A DNA stretch of 64,000 nucleotides, taken from contig OZ220709.1 of NCBI GenBank assembly GCA_965116665.1, positions 3,286,001 through 3,350,000 on the forward strand, read 5' to 3'. The notes below the pieces were generated by a model, which worked only from the letters and a program-made list of their open reading frames with translations, did no database searches and was not told where the DNA came from. The position numbers and the translations under genes were made by a program. Origin of the DNA: Aldehydirespirator sp965116665. GTDB lineage: Bacteria; Actinomycetota; Acidimicrobiia; Acidimicrobiales; Aldehydirespiratoraceae. Positions 16,317-28,516 of the stretch are shown piece after piece; positions within the stretch are counted from its first letter, which is position 1; each line of letters begins with the position of its first letter.

Positions 16317-17240
16317 ATGAGCGAGAGCGAGATACTAGAGCGGATGCAGCAGCAGCACGGGCTAGTCTCACGACGGCAGGCCCTAGCTGCTGGCATGACC
16401 GATGCCCAGATTGGCTGGCGTGTAAGGACCGGACAGTGGGCGGTCGTCGGCCGCGGCGTCTATCGGCATACCGTCTCCCCCGAGACCCCGCTATCGCGAC
16501 TGCTCGCCGTGTGCCTTGCCTGCGACGGCGTAGCCAGCCACCGCTCGGCTGCCGCGCTTCACGGCATCGACGGCTACCAGCTCGACCGGATCGAAGTCCT
16601 CGTGCCATGGGCGAGAAGACCGACCATCAAGGGTGCACAGTTCCACCGGACGACTCAGATGCACCTGGCCAAGCCGGTCGACCGTGACGGCATCCCATGC
16701 ACCTGGATCGGCCGAACGGTTCTGGATGTGGCGTCGGTGGTCAACCGCCAGCATCTGGATCACACCATCGATGCGGTCCTCCGTCAAGGGCTCCTTAGGC
16801 TCTCGGACCTATACGCCGTGCTGGTTGCGCACTCGCGGCACGGGCGTACGGGTTGCGGTCCGTTCAGGGATGCTCTCGCCGAGCGTTGGGGGGACGAAAG
16901 AGTGCCGCTCAGCGTATGGAGTCGAATGGTCTCCGATCTCCTCGCCGACTTCGGACTCAGCCGTCCAGTCTTGGAGTACCGAATCTGCAACCAGTCGGGG
17001 GATCTACTGGCGCAGGTTGATTTGGCATACCCGAAACACCGTCTGGCCATCGAACTCGACAGCAAGCGATGGCACCTCAACAGCGTGTCCTTCGAGCGAG
17101 ACCCTCGGAGGCGCAACACCTTGACGGTGGCCGGCTGGACTGTTCTCACGTTCACTTGGAGCGACTATGTGGACCGCCCAAACCAGCTTTGCAGCACCGT
17201 CGCCGAACTGTTGGCACCAGCCAATCGTCGCGCCAGCTAA
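16317..17240 (+). CDS. AbiEi antitoxin-like winged-helix protein with DUF559 nuclease-like domain
   Basis: A 307-residue protein. The N-terminal winged-helix region (1-60: LVSRRQALAAGMTDAQIGWR) is the AbiEi-type antitoxin/regulator domain. The C-terminal DUF559 domain (about 215-300) resembles the Vsr-type PD-(D/E)xK fold, with VDLAYPKHRLAIELDSKRWH and GWTVLTFTW. No AbiEii toxin gene is adjacent. Such fusions are common orphans in actinobacteria; their role is unsettled. The gene is less GC-rich than its neighbours and is flanked by inverted copies of the 50-bp palindrome, which hints at cassette-like movement. Confidence 0.75.
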   Translation: MSESEILERMQQQHGLVSRRQALAAGMTDAQIGWRVRTGQWAVVGRGVYRHTVSPETPLSRLLAVCLACDGVASHRSAAALHGIDGYQLDRIEVLVPWARRPTIKGAQFHRTTQMHLAKPVDRDGIPCTWIGRTVLDVASVVNRQHLDHTIDAVLRQGLLRLSDLYAVLVAHSRHGRTGCGPFRDALAERWGDERVPLSVWSRMVSDLLADFGLSRPVLEYRICNQSGDLLAQVDLAYPKHRLAIELDSKRWHLNSVSFERDPRRRNTLTVAGWTVLTFTWSDYVDRPNQLCSTVAELLAPANRRAS

Positions 17241-17253
17241 CGCCTTGTCGCCG

Positions 17254-17445
17254 AATCTTGGTGCGAGTTGTGTGGACACACCACACACAACTCACCCGAG
17301 ATCTAGGGGACGGGCGTGGCTGACGATCTTGGTGCGAGTTGTGTGGACACACCACACACAACTCACCCGAGATCTAGGGGACGGGCGTGGCTGACGATCT
17401 TGGTGCGAGTTGTGTGGACACACCACACACAACTCACCCGAGATT
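17254..17445 (+). repeat. Three tandem family A palindromes
   Basis: Copies at 17254-17303, 17325-17374 and 17396-17445, each 50 bp. They are separated by two identical 21-bp GC-rich spacers, a 71-bp period. An inner stem pairs GAGTTGTGTG with CACACAACTC. The array begins 13 bp after the AbiEi-like stop, upstream of sdhC. Confidence 0.9.
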
Positions 17446-17488
17446 CCGGGGTTCGGGGCGGGGAGTATGGGGCGATAGGTTTGGGGGG

Positions 17489-18271
17489 ATGGCGCGGACG
17501 GTCACCCCCACCGGTGCGGGCACCAGCGAGCGGGTACCGCCGCTTCGACGCCGCCGCCGGGAGTTGCCCTGGCCGCTGAACATCTACCAGACCGCGGTCG
17601 GCAAGAAGTACGTGATGGCGGTCACTGGGATCGGGCTGCTGGCCTTCGTGATCGTCCACATGATCGGCAACCTGCACCTGTACGAGGGCCCGACCCAGAT
17701 CAACGAGTACGCCGAGGCGCTGCGGGACCTGGGCGGCCACCTGGTGCCCCGCACCCTGATCCTGTGGGTGATGCGCATCGGGCTGCTGGCCATGTTCGTG
17801 CTGCACATCCACAGCGCCTGGTCGCTCAAGGAGATCAGCCGGCGCAGCAGCGACCGGGCCAACTGGGTGAGCGGCAACAAGCGCTACGCCGGCGGCCAGG
17901 ACTACGCAGCCGTCAACTTCGCCAGCCGCACCATGCGCTGGACCGGCCCAATCGTCGGCCTCTACGTGCTGTTCCACCTGGCCGACCTCACCTGGGGCTG
18001 GTGGCTGGGCGACGACTACATCCGCGGCGACGTGTACCACAACGTGGTGGAGTCGCTGTCATCGATCCCGGTGGCCATCATCTACATCGTGGCCAACGTG
18101 GCCCTGTCGGTGCACATCTACCACGGCCTCGCCTCCGCGTTCCAGACCCTCGGGGTCAACAACCCCCGGTTCCACCACCTGCGGCGGGGGCTGGCCACCG
18201 TGGTGGCGGGGGCGATCCTGGTCGGCAACCTCAGCTTCCCGATCATGGTGCAGGCGGGGGTGGTCGCATGA
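17489..18271 (+). CDS. sdhC: Succinate dehydrogenase cytochrome b558-type membrane subunit
   Basis: A 260-residue membrane subunit that anchors complex II and passes electrons to the quinone pool. About five transmembrane segments are visible, with candidate haem-ligand histidines in VIVHMIGNLHLY, VLHIHSAWSL, LFHLADLTWG and SVHIYHGLASA. This one-subunit anchor is the type found in Bacillus and many actinobacteria. The start is ATG 17489; earlier frame would run through the palindrome array. GGGGGG directly abuts the ATG, so a slightly later start is possible. It is followed by sdhA and sdhB. Confidence 0.88.
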   Translation: MARTVTPTGAGTSERVPPLRRRRRELPWPLNIYQTAVGKKYVMAVTGIGLLAFVIVHMIGNLHLYEGPTQINEYAEALRDLGGHLVPRTLILWVMRIGLLAMFVLHIHSAWSLKEISRRSSDRANWVSGNKRYAGGQDYAAVNFASRTMRWTGPIVGLYVLFHLADLTWGWWLGDDYIRGDVYHNVVESLSSIPVAIIYIVANVALSVHIYHGLASAFQTLGVNNPRFHHLRRGLATVVAGAILVGNLSFPIMVQAGVVA

Positions 18272-18314
18272 GCGCCGCACGGGCAGCAACCACTTCGGCG
18301 GGAAGAGCGGTCGC

Positions 18315-18320
<6 letters not shown>
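18262..18320 (+). repeat. Duplicated sdhC/sdhA junction with 16-codon mini-ORF
   Basis: GGTCGCATGAGC occurs at 18262-18273 (sdhC stop) and 18309-18320 (sdhA start). Between them ATG 18269 opens a 16-codon frame (MSAARAATTSAGRAVA). Its TGA overlaps the sdhA ATG. The junction seems to have been duplicated in place, leaving two ATGA couplings in series. Confidence 0.7.
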
Positions 18321-20233
<1,913 letters not shown>

Positions 20234-20237
<4 letters not shown>

Positions 20238-21052
20238 GCGCCGGCAACGGCTCGGCTGCGGGAAGCGCCGGCAACGGGCACGGGGCGAGGATGCGGCTGA
20301 AGCTGCGGATCTGGCGCCAGGCCGGGCCGGATGAGCCGGGGGCGTTCCTCGATGTCGACGCCCACGACATTCCGGAGGACTGCTCGTTCCTGGAGATGCT
20401 CGACATCGTCAACGAGCGCCTCATCGACGACGACATCGAGCCCATCGTCTTCGCCCACGACTGCCGGGAGGGCATCTGCGGCACCTGCGGGGTGATGATC
20501 AACGGCCGCCCCCACGGTCCCGAGAAGGCCACCGCCACCTGCCAGCTGCACATGCGCAAGTTCCGCGACGGCGACGAGATCGTGATCGAGCCGTTCCGGG
20601 CAGCGTCGTTCCCGGTGGTTAAGGACCTGATGGTGGACCGGCGGGCCTTCGACCGGATCATCGAGTCGGGCGGCTACATCTCAGCGCCCACCGGCACCGC
20701 CCCCGACGCCAACGAGACCCCGATCCCCAAGGATGTGGCCGACTTCGCCATGGACGCGGCGGCCTGCATCGGCTGCGGGGCGTGCGTGGCCGCCTGCCCC
20801 AACTCGGCGGCCCAGCTGTTCACCGCGGCCAAGCTCGGCCATCTCAACGTGCTGCCCCAGGGCCAGCCCGAGCGCTGGCGTCGGGCCGAGGCCATGGTGG
20901 AGACCATGGAGTCGTTCTTCGGGTCGTGCACCAACCACGGCGAGTGCACCGAGGCCTGCCCCAAGGAGATCAGCCTCGACTTCATCGCGGTGCTGAACCG
21001 GGACTACCTCAAGGCCAAGGTCAAGAACCGCCGCCTCGCCTCCCAGACCTGA
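20234..21052 (+). CDS. sdhB: Succinate dehydrogenase iron-sulfur subunit
   Basis: A 272-residue subunit linking the flavin to the membrane quinone site. The [2Fe-2S] ligands are in CREGICGTCGVMINGR and a later cysteine in TATCQLH. The second domain has CIGCGACVAACPN and CTNHGECTEACPKE for the 4Fe-4S and 3Fe-4S clusters. GTG 20234 overlaps the sdhA TGA and is served by AGAGGAG. The gene ends 31 bp before a triple palindrome array that may terminate the operon. Confidence 0.95.
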
Positions 21053-21083
21053 CCGGGTGCGGTCGAGGCGGGGGCGGGCGCAG

Positions 21084-21275
21084 AATCTCGGGACGATTCT
21101 TGGGTCTCCACGACACACAACCCACCCGAGATTCCTGGGCACAGGCGAGCGCAGAATCTCGGGACGATTCTTGGGTCTCCACGACACACAACCCACCCGA
21201 GATTCCTGGGCACAGGCGAGCGCAAAATCTCGGTGCGATTCCTGGGTCTCCACGACACACAACTCAACCGAGATT
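21084..21275 (+). repeat. Three tandem family A palindromes
   Basis: Copies at 21084-21133, 21155-21204 and 21226-21275, each exactly 50 bp with 21-bp spacers that differ in one base. The outer stem is AATCTCGGG/CCCGAGATT. The third copy is diverged (TGCGATTCC, CAACTCAACCG). The array lies after sdhB and before the DUF368 gene. GGGCTG-type 6-bp repeats follow (21279-21304). Confidence 0.9.
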
Positions 21276-21326
21276 TCTGGGCTGGGGCTGGGGCTGGGGC
21301 TGGGGCGAGACTGAGGTGGCGGGCCG

Positions 21327-22265
21327 ATGAGCGGGCGTGAGACGGGCTGGGGGCCGGGACGGCGGGTGGTCGTTGGGCTCGCCCGAGGGGTGGCCATGGG
21401 CGCGGCCGATGTGGTGCCGGGGGTGTCGGGCGCGACGATCGCAGTGGTGTTGGGCATCTACGAGCGGCTGGTGGGCGCCATCCGGGGGGTCTCGGCCGCG
21501 GCGGGACGGCTGCTGCGGGGCGACTGGCGAGGCTGCGGTCAGCGGCTGGCCGCCGACCACTGGTGGCTGATCGTGCCGCTGCTCGCCGGGATCCTGGGCA
21601 CGATCCTGCTGCTGGCCTCGGTGATCGAGACCCTGCTGGAGGAGCACCCCGAGACGATGGCCGGCCTGTTCTGCGGCCTGGTGGCGGCCTCCGCGGTGAC
21701 CGCGTGCCGGCTGTTCGAGTGGCGGGGCGGGGACCGGATCACCCTGATGGTGGCGTCGGCGGTGGCGACCTTCGCCCTGCTGGGCCTGCAGTCCGGCCCG
21801 GTCGCCGACCCGTCGCTGCTGGTGCTGGCCGGGGCGGGCGCGGTGGCGATCTGCGCCATGATCCTGCCCGGCATATCCGGCGCGTTCCTGCTGCTGATGC
21901 TGGGCATGTACGGCGCGGTCATCAACATCGTCACCGATCTCCGCTACATCGAAGCGGCCGTGTTCCTGGCGGGAGCGGCGGTGGGCCTTGGGTTGTTCTC
22001 GACCGTGCTGGGCCGGCTGCTGGACCGGGCCCGCAACCCGGTGATGGCGGTGATGGTGGGGCTGATGGCCGGTTCGCTGCGGGTGCTGTGGCCCTGGCCC
22101 AACGGTGTGGGCGTGATCAGCCGCCACGAGAACGAAATCATCTCGGGAACCGGCCTGGACTGGCCCGCCGCCGACGAGTGGCTGGCCCCCACGGTGGCCG
22201 CCGCCGCCGGGCTGGCCGCCGTCCTGATCATCACCCGGCTCGCCCGGGACCGAGGGCCGTCCTAA
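21327..22265 (+). CDS. DUF368 / PopT-family polyprenyl-phosphate transporter
   Basis: A 312-residue membrane protein with about eight hydrophobic segments. The family signature occurs twice, as an internal repeat: ADVVPGVSGATIAVVLGIYE near residue 28 and ILPGISGAFLLLMLGMY near residue 182. DUF368 proteins such as PopT recycle undecaprenyl phosphate across the membrane for cell-wall and glycan synthesis. The gene stands alone after the sdh operon. Confidence 0.85.
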   Translation: MSGRETGWGPGRRVVVGLARGVAMGAADVVPGVSGATIAVVLGIYERLVGAIRGVSAAAGRLLRGDWRGCGQRLAADHWWLIVPLLAGILGTILLLASVIETLLEEHPETMAGLFCGLVAASAVTACRLFEWRGGDRITLMVASAVATFALLGLQSGPVADPSLLVLAGAGAVAICAMILPGISGAFLLLMLGMYGAVINIVTDLRYIEAAVFLAGAAVGLGLFSTVLGRLLDRARNPVMAVMVGLMAGSLRVLWPWPNGVGVISRHENEIISGTGLDWPAADEWLAPTVAAAAGLAAVLIITRLARDRGPS

Positions 22266-22424
22266 GAACGTGCGCGGGTAGGTGCAAGCCGGTCGTGTCG
22301 GGGCGGGTGTCTCCCGCTCTTGTTCGCTGCGACCTGAGGGCCGCTCGGGCCACGGCCCCGCCCGTATGGGACGGTTTCGCTCGCCTCCCCGAGGGCCCCT
22401 CTAAGGGGTCGAGCGGGTAGGCCT
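22266..22424. repeat. Intergenic stretch with dispersed 3'-end repeat
   Basis: Right after the stop, GAACGTGCGCGGGTAGGTGCA (22267-22287) repeats the sequence found right after the stop at 9924, with one base changed. The rest is GC-rich and holds a possible hairpin (GAGGGCCCCTC, 22391-22401). No gene is seen. Confidence 0.6.
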
Positions 22425-23459
22425 CTAAGTCTGGGTGCTCCAGTAGTGGTGGTGGATCTGGGAGGCCTCCTCGATCAGGTGGGGGCCGCTCACCTCGATG
22501 CGGCGCTGGCCGCTGTGGAGGATGTTGCGGCAGCCGACGCCCCGCATGGTCGGGTTCAGCCGGTGGGCGCCGGTGATGTCGAGAAGGTGGTGTTCGCTCA
22601 TCCCGTACACCATCCGGTTCAGCCCGCCCCAATACATGGAGCCGCTGCACATGGCGCACGGCTCGCAGCTCGTGTAGAGGGTGGCGGTGGCGATCTGATC
22701 GGCGGTGAGATTGGAGACCGCCAACCTCATGAGATTGGTCTCGGCGTGGTTGAGGGTGCTCCTGCCGGTGATGTCGGAGTTCTCCGCCTCCAGCAGCACG
22801 TTCCCGTCGGGATCGGCCAGCAGCGCCCCGAACGGCAGGTTCCCGTTGGCCACCGACCGGGAAGCCACCTCGATGGCCCGCCGCAGCAGCGCCTCGTCCT
22901 GGGGGCTCAACTCGAGGGTGGGATCCTGCGGGCCGCCGGCGGCCCAGAAGGCGATGTGCACGGCCGAGGCCTCCTCGACGAGGTGGGGGCCGCTCACCTC
23001 GATGTGGCGCTGGCCGGTGTCGAAGATGTTGCGGCAGCCCACGCCCCGCATGTTCTGGTCGTCGGGATCGGCGCTGGTGATCTCCAGCAGGTCGAGCTCG
23101 CTCATCCCGTAGACCATCCGGTTGAGCCCGCCCCAGTACATGGCCCCGGCGCACATGGCGCACGGCTCGCAGCTCGTGTAGAGGGTGGCGGCGGCGATCT
23201 GATCGGGGGTGAGGGTGGTGACCGCCATGTTCATGAGGACGGTCTCGGCGTGGTTGAGGTCGTTGCGGCCGGTGATGCCGGTGTTCTCGGCCTCCAGCAG
23301 CACGTCGCCGCCGGGGCCGGCCAGGATCGCGCCGAAGGGCATGTTCCCGTTGGCCACCGCCGAGGCCGACACCTCGATGGACCGCCGCAGGAGGCGCTCG
23401 TCCTGCGGGCTGAGTCCAGTCACCGGGTCAGTCGTCGAGCCAGCCATCGGGGCTGACAT
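22425..23459 (-). CDS. Tandem double-domain cytidine/guanine deaminase-like protein
   Basis: A 344-residue protein made of two similar deaminase domains (about 17-165 and 178-340). Each has a complete zinc site: LNHAETVLM with TSCEPCAMCAGAMYWGG, then LNHAETNLM with TSCEPCAMCSGSMYWGG. Each also keeps the proton-shuttling glutamate. The family includes guanine deaminase (GuaD) and tRNA adenosine deaminase (TadA), normally one domain per chain and dimeric. The fusion gives a built-in dimer with both sites apparently active. Guanine or a modified purine is a likely substrate given the surrounding purine genes. The start region carries a 14-bp duplication. Confidence 0.85.
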   Translation of the reverse strand: MSAPMAGSTTDPVTGLSPQDERLLRRSIEVSASAVANGNMPFGAILAGPGGDVLLEAENTGITGRNDLNHAETVLMNMAVTTLTPDQIAAATLYTSCEPCAMCAGAMYWGGLNRMVYGMSELDLLEITSADPDDQNMRGVGCRNIFDTGQRHIEVSGPHLVEEASAVHIAFWAAGGPQDPTLELSPQDEALLRRAIEVASRSVANGNLPFGALLADPDGNVLLEAENSDITGRSTLNHAETNLMRLAVSNLTADQIATATLYTSCEPCAMCSGSMYWGGLNRMVYGMSEHHLLDITGAHRLNPTMRGVGCRNILHSGQRRIEVSGPHLIEEASQIHHHYWSTQT

Positions 23460-23460
23460 T

Positions 23461-23488
23461 AGCCCCCGCGATTGAGCCCCCGCGATTG
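23461..23488 (-). repeat. 14-bp direct doublet covering the ribosome-binding site
   Basis: AGCCCCCGCGATTG occurs twice in a row (plus strand), placing two GGGGG runs ahead of the deaminase start at 23459. It is a small case of the start-region duplications seen elsewhere. Confidence 0.85.
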
Positions 23489-23553
23489 CTACTCACCGGG
23501 TGGGCAGGACTAGGGTCGGGCCGTCCTGCGGAGACCGATCAAGGAGGGCAGGG

Positions 23554-24702
23554 ATGCAAAGGATCCGACTGGGAGCTATAGCGCTTATCGCCTTGGCGCT
23601 GGTCGCGGCAGCATGCGGCGACGACGAGGCCGAGGAAGCAGCCCCCGCTACCACCGCCGCTCCGGCCACGACGGCAGCTCCTACCACCGAGGCGCCCGCG
23701 GAGCCCTTGCGCATCGCCTTCATGTACGACGGCGAGATCGATGACGGCGGATGGAACGAGGCTCACGAGAACGGCCGCCAGTACCTGATCGCCAACATGG
23801 ACGGCATCGAGACCACGTTCGTGGAGAACCTGTCGCCCGGCTCGGAGTTCCAGGCCGCCTTCGAGGGCTTCGGCTCCCAGGGATACGACATGGTGGTGTG
23901 CACCACCTGGTGCCAGGACGACGTCCTGGTGGTCGCTCCCAACTACCCGGACACCGTCTACCTCTCGTGGGGCGGGTACCAGACAGCACCCAACGTCGGT
24001 CACTTCGACGGCGCCACCGAGGACGGCCGCTACCTCGACGGTCTGGTAGCCGGATCGCAGCCCGGTGTGGAGTTCATCGGGTACGTGGGCGGGTTCGCCA
24101 TCGAGGAGGTCGTGCGGGGCGTCAACGCCTTCATGATCGGGGCCCGGGAGATCAATCCCGACATCGAGACCCAGGTCGTGTGGGTCAACAGCTGGTACGA
24201 CCCGGCGGCCGAGCAGCAGGCAGCCCAGGCGCTCGTCGACGCCGGCGCCGACCTCCTCGCCGCCGAGGTGAACGCCCCCGCGGTGGCCAGCGTGGCCGAA
24301 GCGTCCGGCATCGGCTACATCCACTACGGGATCGACGGCTCGGGGTTGGCGCCCAACTCCTGGCTGTCCGGCTTCACCTTCAACTGGGGCCCCTACTACC
24401 TGTCCCAGGCGCAGGCGCTGGCCGACGGCACGTGGGAGCCGGCCCTGACCTACGGTGGCCTCAGGGACGGCGTGGTCGGGATGTCCCCGTTCGGCGCTGC
24501 CGTGACCGCGGAGACCATCGCGCTGGTCGAGCAGCGCCGCCAGGAGATCGTCGACGGGACGTTCGACTACTTCGCCGGTCCGATCACCGACAACCAGGGC
24601 AACGTGGTCGTCGCCGAAGGCGAGACGATCGCTTGGGAAGAGCGCACCCTGTGCTGCCAGTGGCTGATCGAAGGAGTCATCGGAGAGATTCCCGCCGGCT
24701 GA
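23554..24702 (+). CDS. BMP-family ABC transporter substrate-binding lipoprotein
   Basis: A 382-residue lipoprotein. The signal peptide ends in ALVAAACGDD, with the lipid-modified Cys near residue 21, followed by an Ala/Thr/Pro linker. The mature part has FMYDGEIDDGGWNEAHENG and GYVGGFAIEEVVRGVNAF, typical of BMP/Med proteins that bind purine nucleosides. ATG 23554 follows AAGGAGGG. With the ATPase and two permeases it forms a complete NupNOPQ/BmpA-like importer. The neighbouring purine-type deaminases support purine nucleosides or methylated bases as cargo. Confidence 0.88.
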   Translation: MQRIRLGAIALIALALVAAACGDDEAEEAAPATTAAPATTAAPTTEAPAEPLRIAFMYDGEIDDGGWNEAHENGRQYLIANMDGIETTFVENLSPGSEFQAAFEGFGSQGYDMVVCTTWCQDDVLVVAPNYPDTVYLSWGGYQTAPNVGHFDGATEDGRYLDGLVAGSQPGVEFIGYVGGFAIEEVVRGVNAFMIGAREINPDIETQVVWVNSWYDPAAEQQAAQALVDAGADLLAAEVNAPAVASVAEASGIGYIHYGIDGSGLAPNSWLSGFTFNWGPYYLSQAQALADGTWEPALTYGGLRDGVVGMSPFGAAVTAETIALVEQRRQEIVDGTFDYFAGPITDNQGNVVVAEGETIAWEERTLCCQWLIEGVIGEIPAG

Positions 24703-24703
24703 G

Positions 24704-26326
<1,623 letters not shown>

Positions 26327-26330
26327 GCGC

Positions 26331-27455
26331 ATGAGCCTGCCCCTGGGAGCCTTCGAGCTGACCGTCGAGCGGCAGCAGATCCCGTCCCGGCTGGTGCGGA
26401 TGGCGGCACCGACCGCTTCGGTGGCCTTCGGCCTGCTGGTCGGGGCCGTGATCATCTGGGCGTCCGGCCAGGACCCGATCCTCGCCTACACCGAGATGGC
26501 CAGGAAGGGGTTCGGCGGGCGGCTGGCGTTGACCGGGACGCTGGTCCTGGCCACGCCGCTCATCCTCACCGGTCTGGCCGCGGTCGTGGCGTTCCGGATG
26601 AAGATCTGGAACATCGGCGCTGAGGGTCAGCTCATCCTGGGCGCGGTGGCGTCCAGCGGCCTGGGGCTCTGGCTCGGCGACAACGGGATCGGCGGCCCGG
26701 TCGGCATCGTGCTGATGCTGGGCGCCGGGGCGGGGGCCGGGGCGCTGTGGGCCGCGCTGGCCGCCCTGCCGAGGGCCTATCTCAACACCGACGAGGTGAT
26801 CTCCACCCTGATGCTCAACTTCGTGGCCCTCGGCATCATGAACTACCTGATCTTCAGCAGCTTCAGCCACTGGCGCGACCCGAGCCGGGCCACGTTCCCG
26901 GTGGGGCGGTTCGTGGACGACTCGATGGTCCTGCACCGTTTCACGGGACGGCTCCACATCGGCCTGTTCATCGCGCTGGCCGCGGCCGCCGCGCTGTGGT
27001 GGGCGCTGCGCTCGACCCGGTGGGGATTCGAGGTCTGGGTCACCGGAGACTCGCCGCGGGCGGCGCTCTACTCGGGCATGCGGGTCGACCGGAAGATCCT
27101 GTCGGTGCTGATGGTGTCGGGAGCGTTCGCCGGTCTCGGCGGCGGAATCGAGGTCGGGGGCGTGCTGGGCAACCTGGACCCGAGGGCGCTCAGCCTGGGG
27201 GTGGGGTTCGCCGGCATAGTGGTGGCGGCCCTGGCCCGGCTCTCGCCGCTGGGTGTGATACCGGTGGCCATCCTGGTGGCCAGCTTCACCAACGCCAAGC
27301 CCGGCCTTCAGGTGCTGGGCATCCCGTCGGAGATCGTGACCCTGCTGGAGGGGATCCTGTTCCTGTGCATCGTCGGCGGTGAGTGGTTCCTGCGCAACGC
27401 CCTCCGGCTGCAGCGCCGGGCCGGGCCGGTCGAGGTGGAGGCGGCCCCGTCGTGA
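26331..27455 (+). CDS. ABC transporter permease (BMP system, larger subunit)
   Basis: A 374-residue membrane protein with about ten hydrophobic segments. The conserved KIWNIGAEGQLILGAV motif of nucleoside/sugar ABC permeases lies near residue 90. The start is ATG 26331. The sequence GCATGAGC occurs twice in tandem here (26321-26336), giving two ATGAGC starts; the first opens only three codons. Confidence 0.9.
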   Translation: MSLPLGAFELTVERQQIPSRLVRMAAPTASVAFGLLVGAVIIWASGQDPILAYTEMARKGFGGRLALTGTLVLATPLILTGLAAVVAFRMKIWNIGAEGQLILGAVASSGLGLWLGDNGIGGPVGIVLMLGAGAGAGALWAALAALPRAYLNTDEVISTLMLNFVALGIMNYLIFSSFSHWRDPSRATFPVGRFVDDSMVLHRFTGRLHIGLFIALAAAAALWWALRSTRWGFEVWVTGDSPRAALYSGMRVDRKILSVLMVSGAFAGLGGGIEVGGVLGNLDPRALSLGVGFAGIVVAALARLSPLGVIPVAILVASFTNAKPGLQVLGIPSEIVTLLEGILFLCIVGGEWFLRNALRLQRRAGPVEVEAAPS

Positions 27456-28399
27456 ACGACTCCGTCCTGCTGCTGTCCCTCGCCTCGGCGATCGTGATCG
27501 GCACGCCCATCCTGCTGGCCGGGCTGGGGGAGATGATGACCGAGCACTCCGGGGTGATGAACCTCGGTGTGGAGGGGATGATGCTCGGAGGAGGGGTGGT
27601 GGGCTTCTGGATGAGCACCCAGTACCCGTCGATGCCGCTGGCCATGGTGGTGGGGGCAGGCGTCGGCGCCCTGTTCGCCCTGATCCACGCCTACCTGGCC
27701 GTCACCCTGCGAGTCAACCAGATCGTCTCCGGTCTGGCCCTGGTCATCACCGGGACCGGGTTCGCGGGCTTCGTCGGCAGCTCGAACGACTCGGCTCTCA
27801 TCTACGCGCGCCCGCAGTCGTCGCTGGAGCCGGTCTTCGGTGAGGGGATGCGGGAGCTGCCGCTGGTGGGCCCGCTGGTGTTCGGCCACGACTGGGTGGT
27901 GTACATGTCGTGGCTGCTGGTGGCGGTGGCGGCGTTCTGGCTGTTCCGGACCCGGGCCGGTCTGGCCCTGCGAGCGGTCGGCGAGGACCCGGCCACAGCC
28001 GACACGGTGGGAATCTCGGTGGGGGTCACCCGCTACGTCTACACCATGATCGGCGGGGCCGGAGCCGGGATGGGCGGCACCTACCTGATGGCCCAGATCT
28101 TCGCCACCTACCAGCACGGCATCACGGCCGGGCTCGGCTGGATCGCCTTCGCGCTGGTGACCTTCGCGGGGTGGCGGCCGTGGCGGGCCCTGGTCGCCGC
28201 CTACGTGTTCGGCGCGCTGCGCAACCTCGGGTTCACGCTGCAGATCCTGGGCGCCTCGGTGCCCTCCGACGTGCTGAACGCGTTGCCGTTCGTGCTGACG
28301 ATCGTGGCGCTGATCATCATCTCGGCCCGCCCGGCGGCGGCCCGCAAGTACAGCGCGCCGTCAGCGCTGTCCGTTCCCTACTCGCGGGAGATCCGCTGA
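27452..28399 (+). CDS. ABC transporter permease (BMP system, smaller subunit)
   Basis: A 315-residue membrane protein, partner of the preceding permease. It carries EHSGVMNLGVEGMMLGGGVV, the matching EAA-like family motif. GTG 27452 overlaps the previous TGA (GTGA), so translation is coupled. It ends the four-gene transporter operon. Confidence 0.9.
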   Translation: MNDSVLLLSLASAIVIGTPILLAGLGEMMTEHSGVMNLGVEGMMLGGGVVGFWMSTQYPSMPLAMVVGAGVGALFALIHAYLAVTLRVNQIVSGLALVITGTGFAGFVGSSNDSALIYARPQSSLEPVFGEGMRELPLVGPLVFGHDWVVYMSWLLVAVAAFWLFRTRAGLALRAVGEDPATADTVGISVGVTRYVYTMIGGAGAGMGGTYLMAQIFATYQHGITAGLGWIAFALVTFAGWRPWRALVAAYVFGALRNLGFTLQILGASVPSDVLNALPFVLTIVALIIISARPAAARKYSAPSALSVPYSREIR

Positions 28400-28437
28400 G
28401 GGCGGCCCGGCGCGGCTGCTGCCTTTGGCTCCGACTT

Positions 28438-28456
28438 GATGTATGAGGTATACATC
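28438..28456. promoter_or_regulatory. GATGTAT-N5-ATACATC operator upstream of the sialidase-like gene
   Basis: GATGTATGAGGTATACATC is a perfect inverted repeat with 7-bp arms. A near copy lies at 44311-44329 between the GntR and PhyH genes. A FadR-type GntR protein commonly binds such sites, so the regulator at 43600 is the likely ligand. Confidence 0.7.
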
Positions 28457-28516
28457 GCAGTCCGACGCCCCGGGACCGCCGGCGGCCTCATCCCGACGCC
28501 TTAGGGGGACCAAGAC

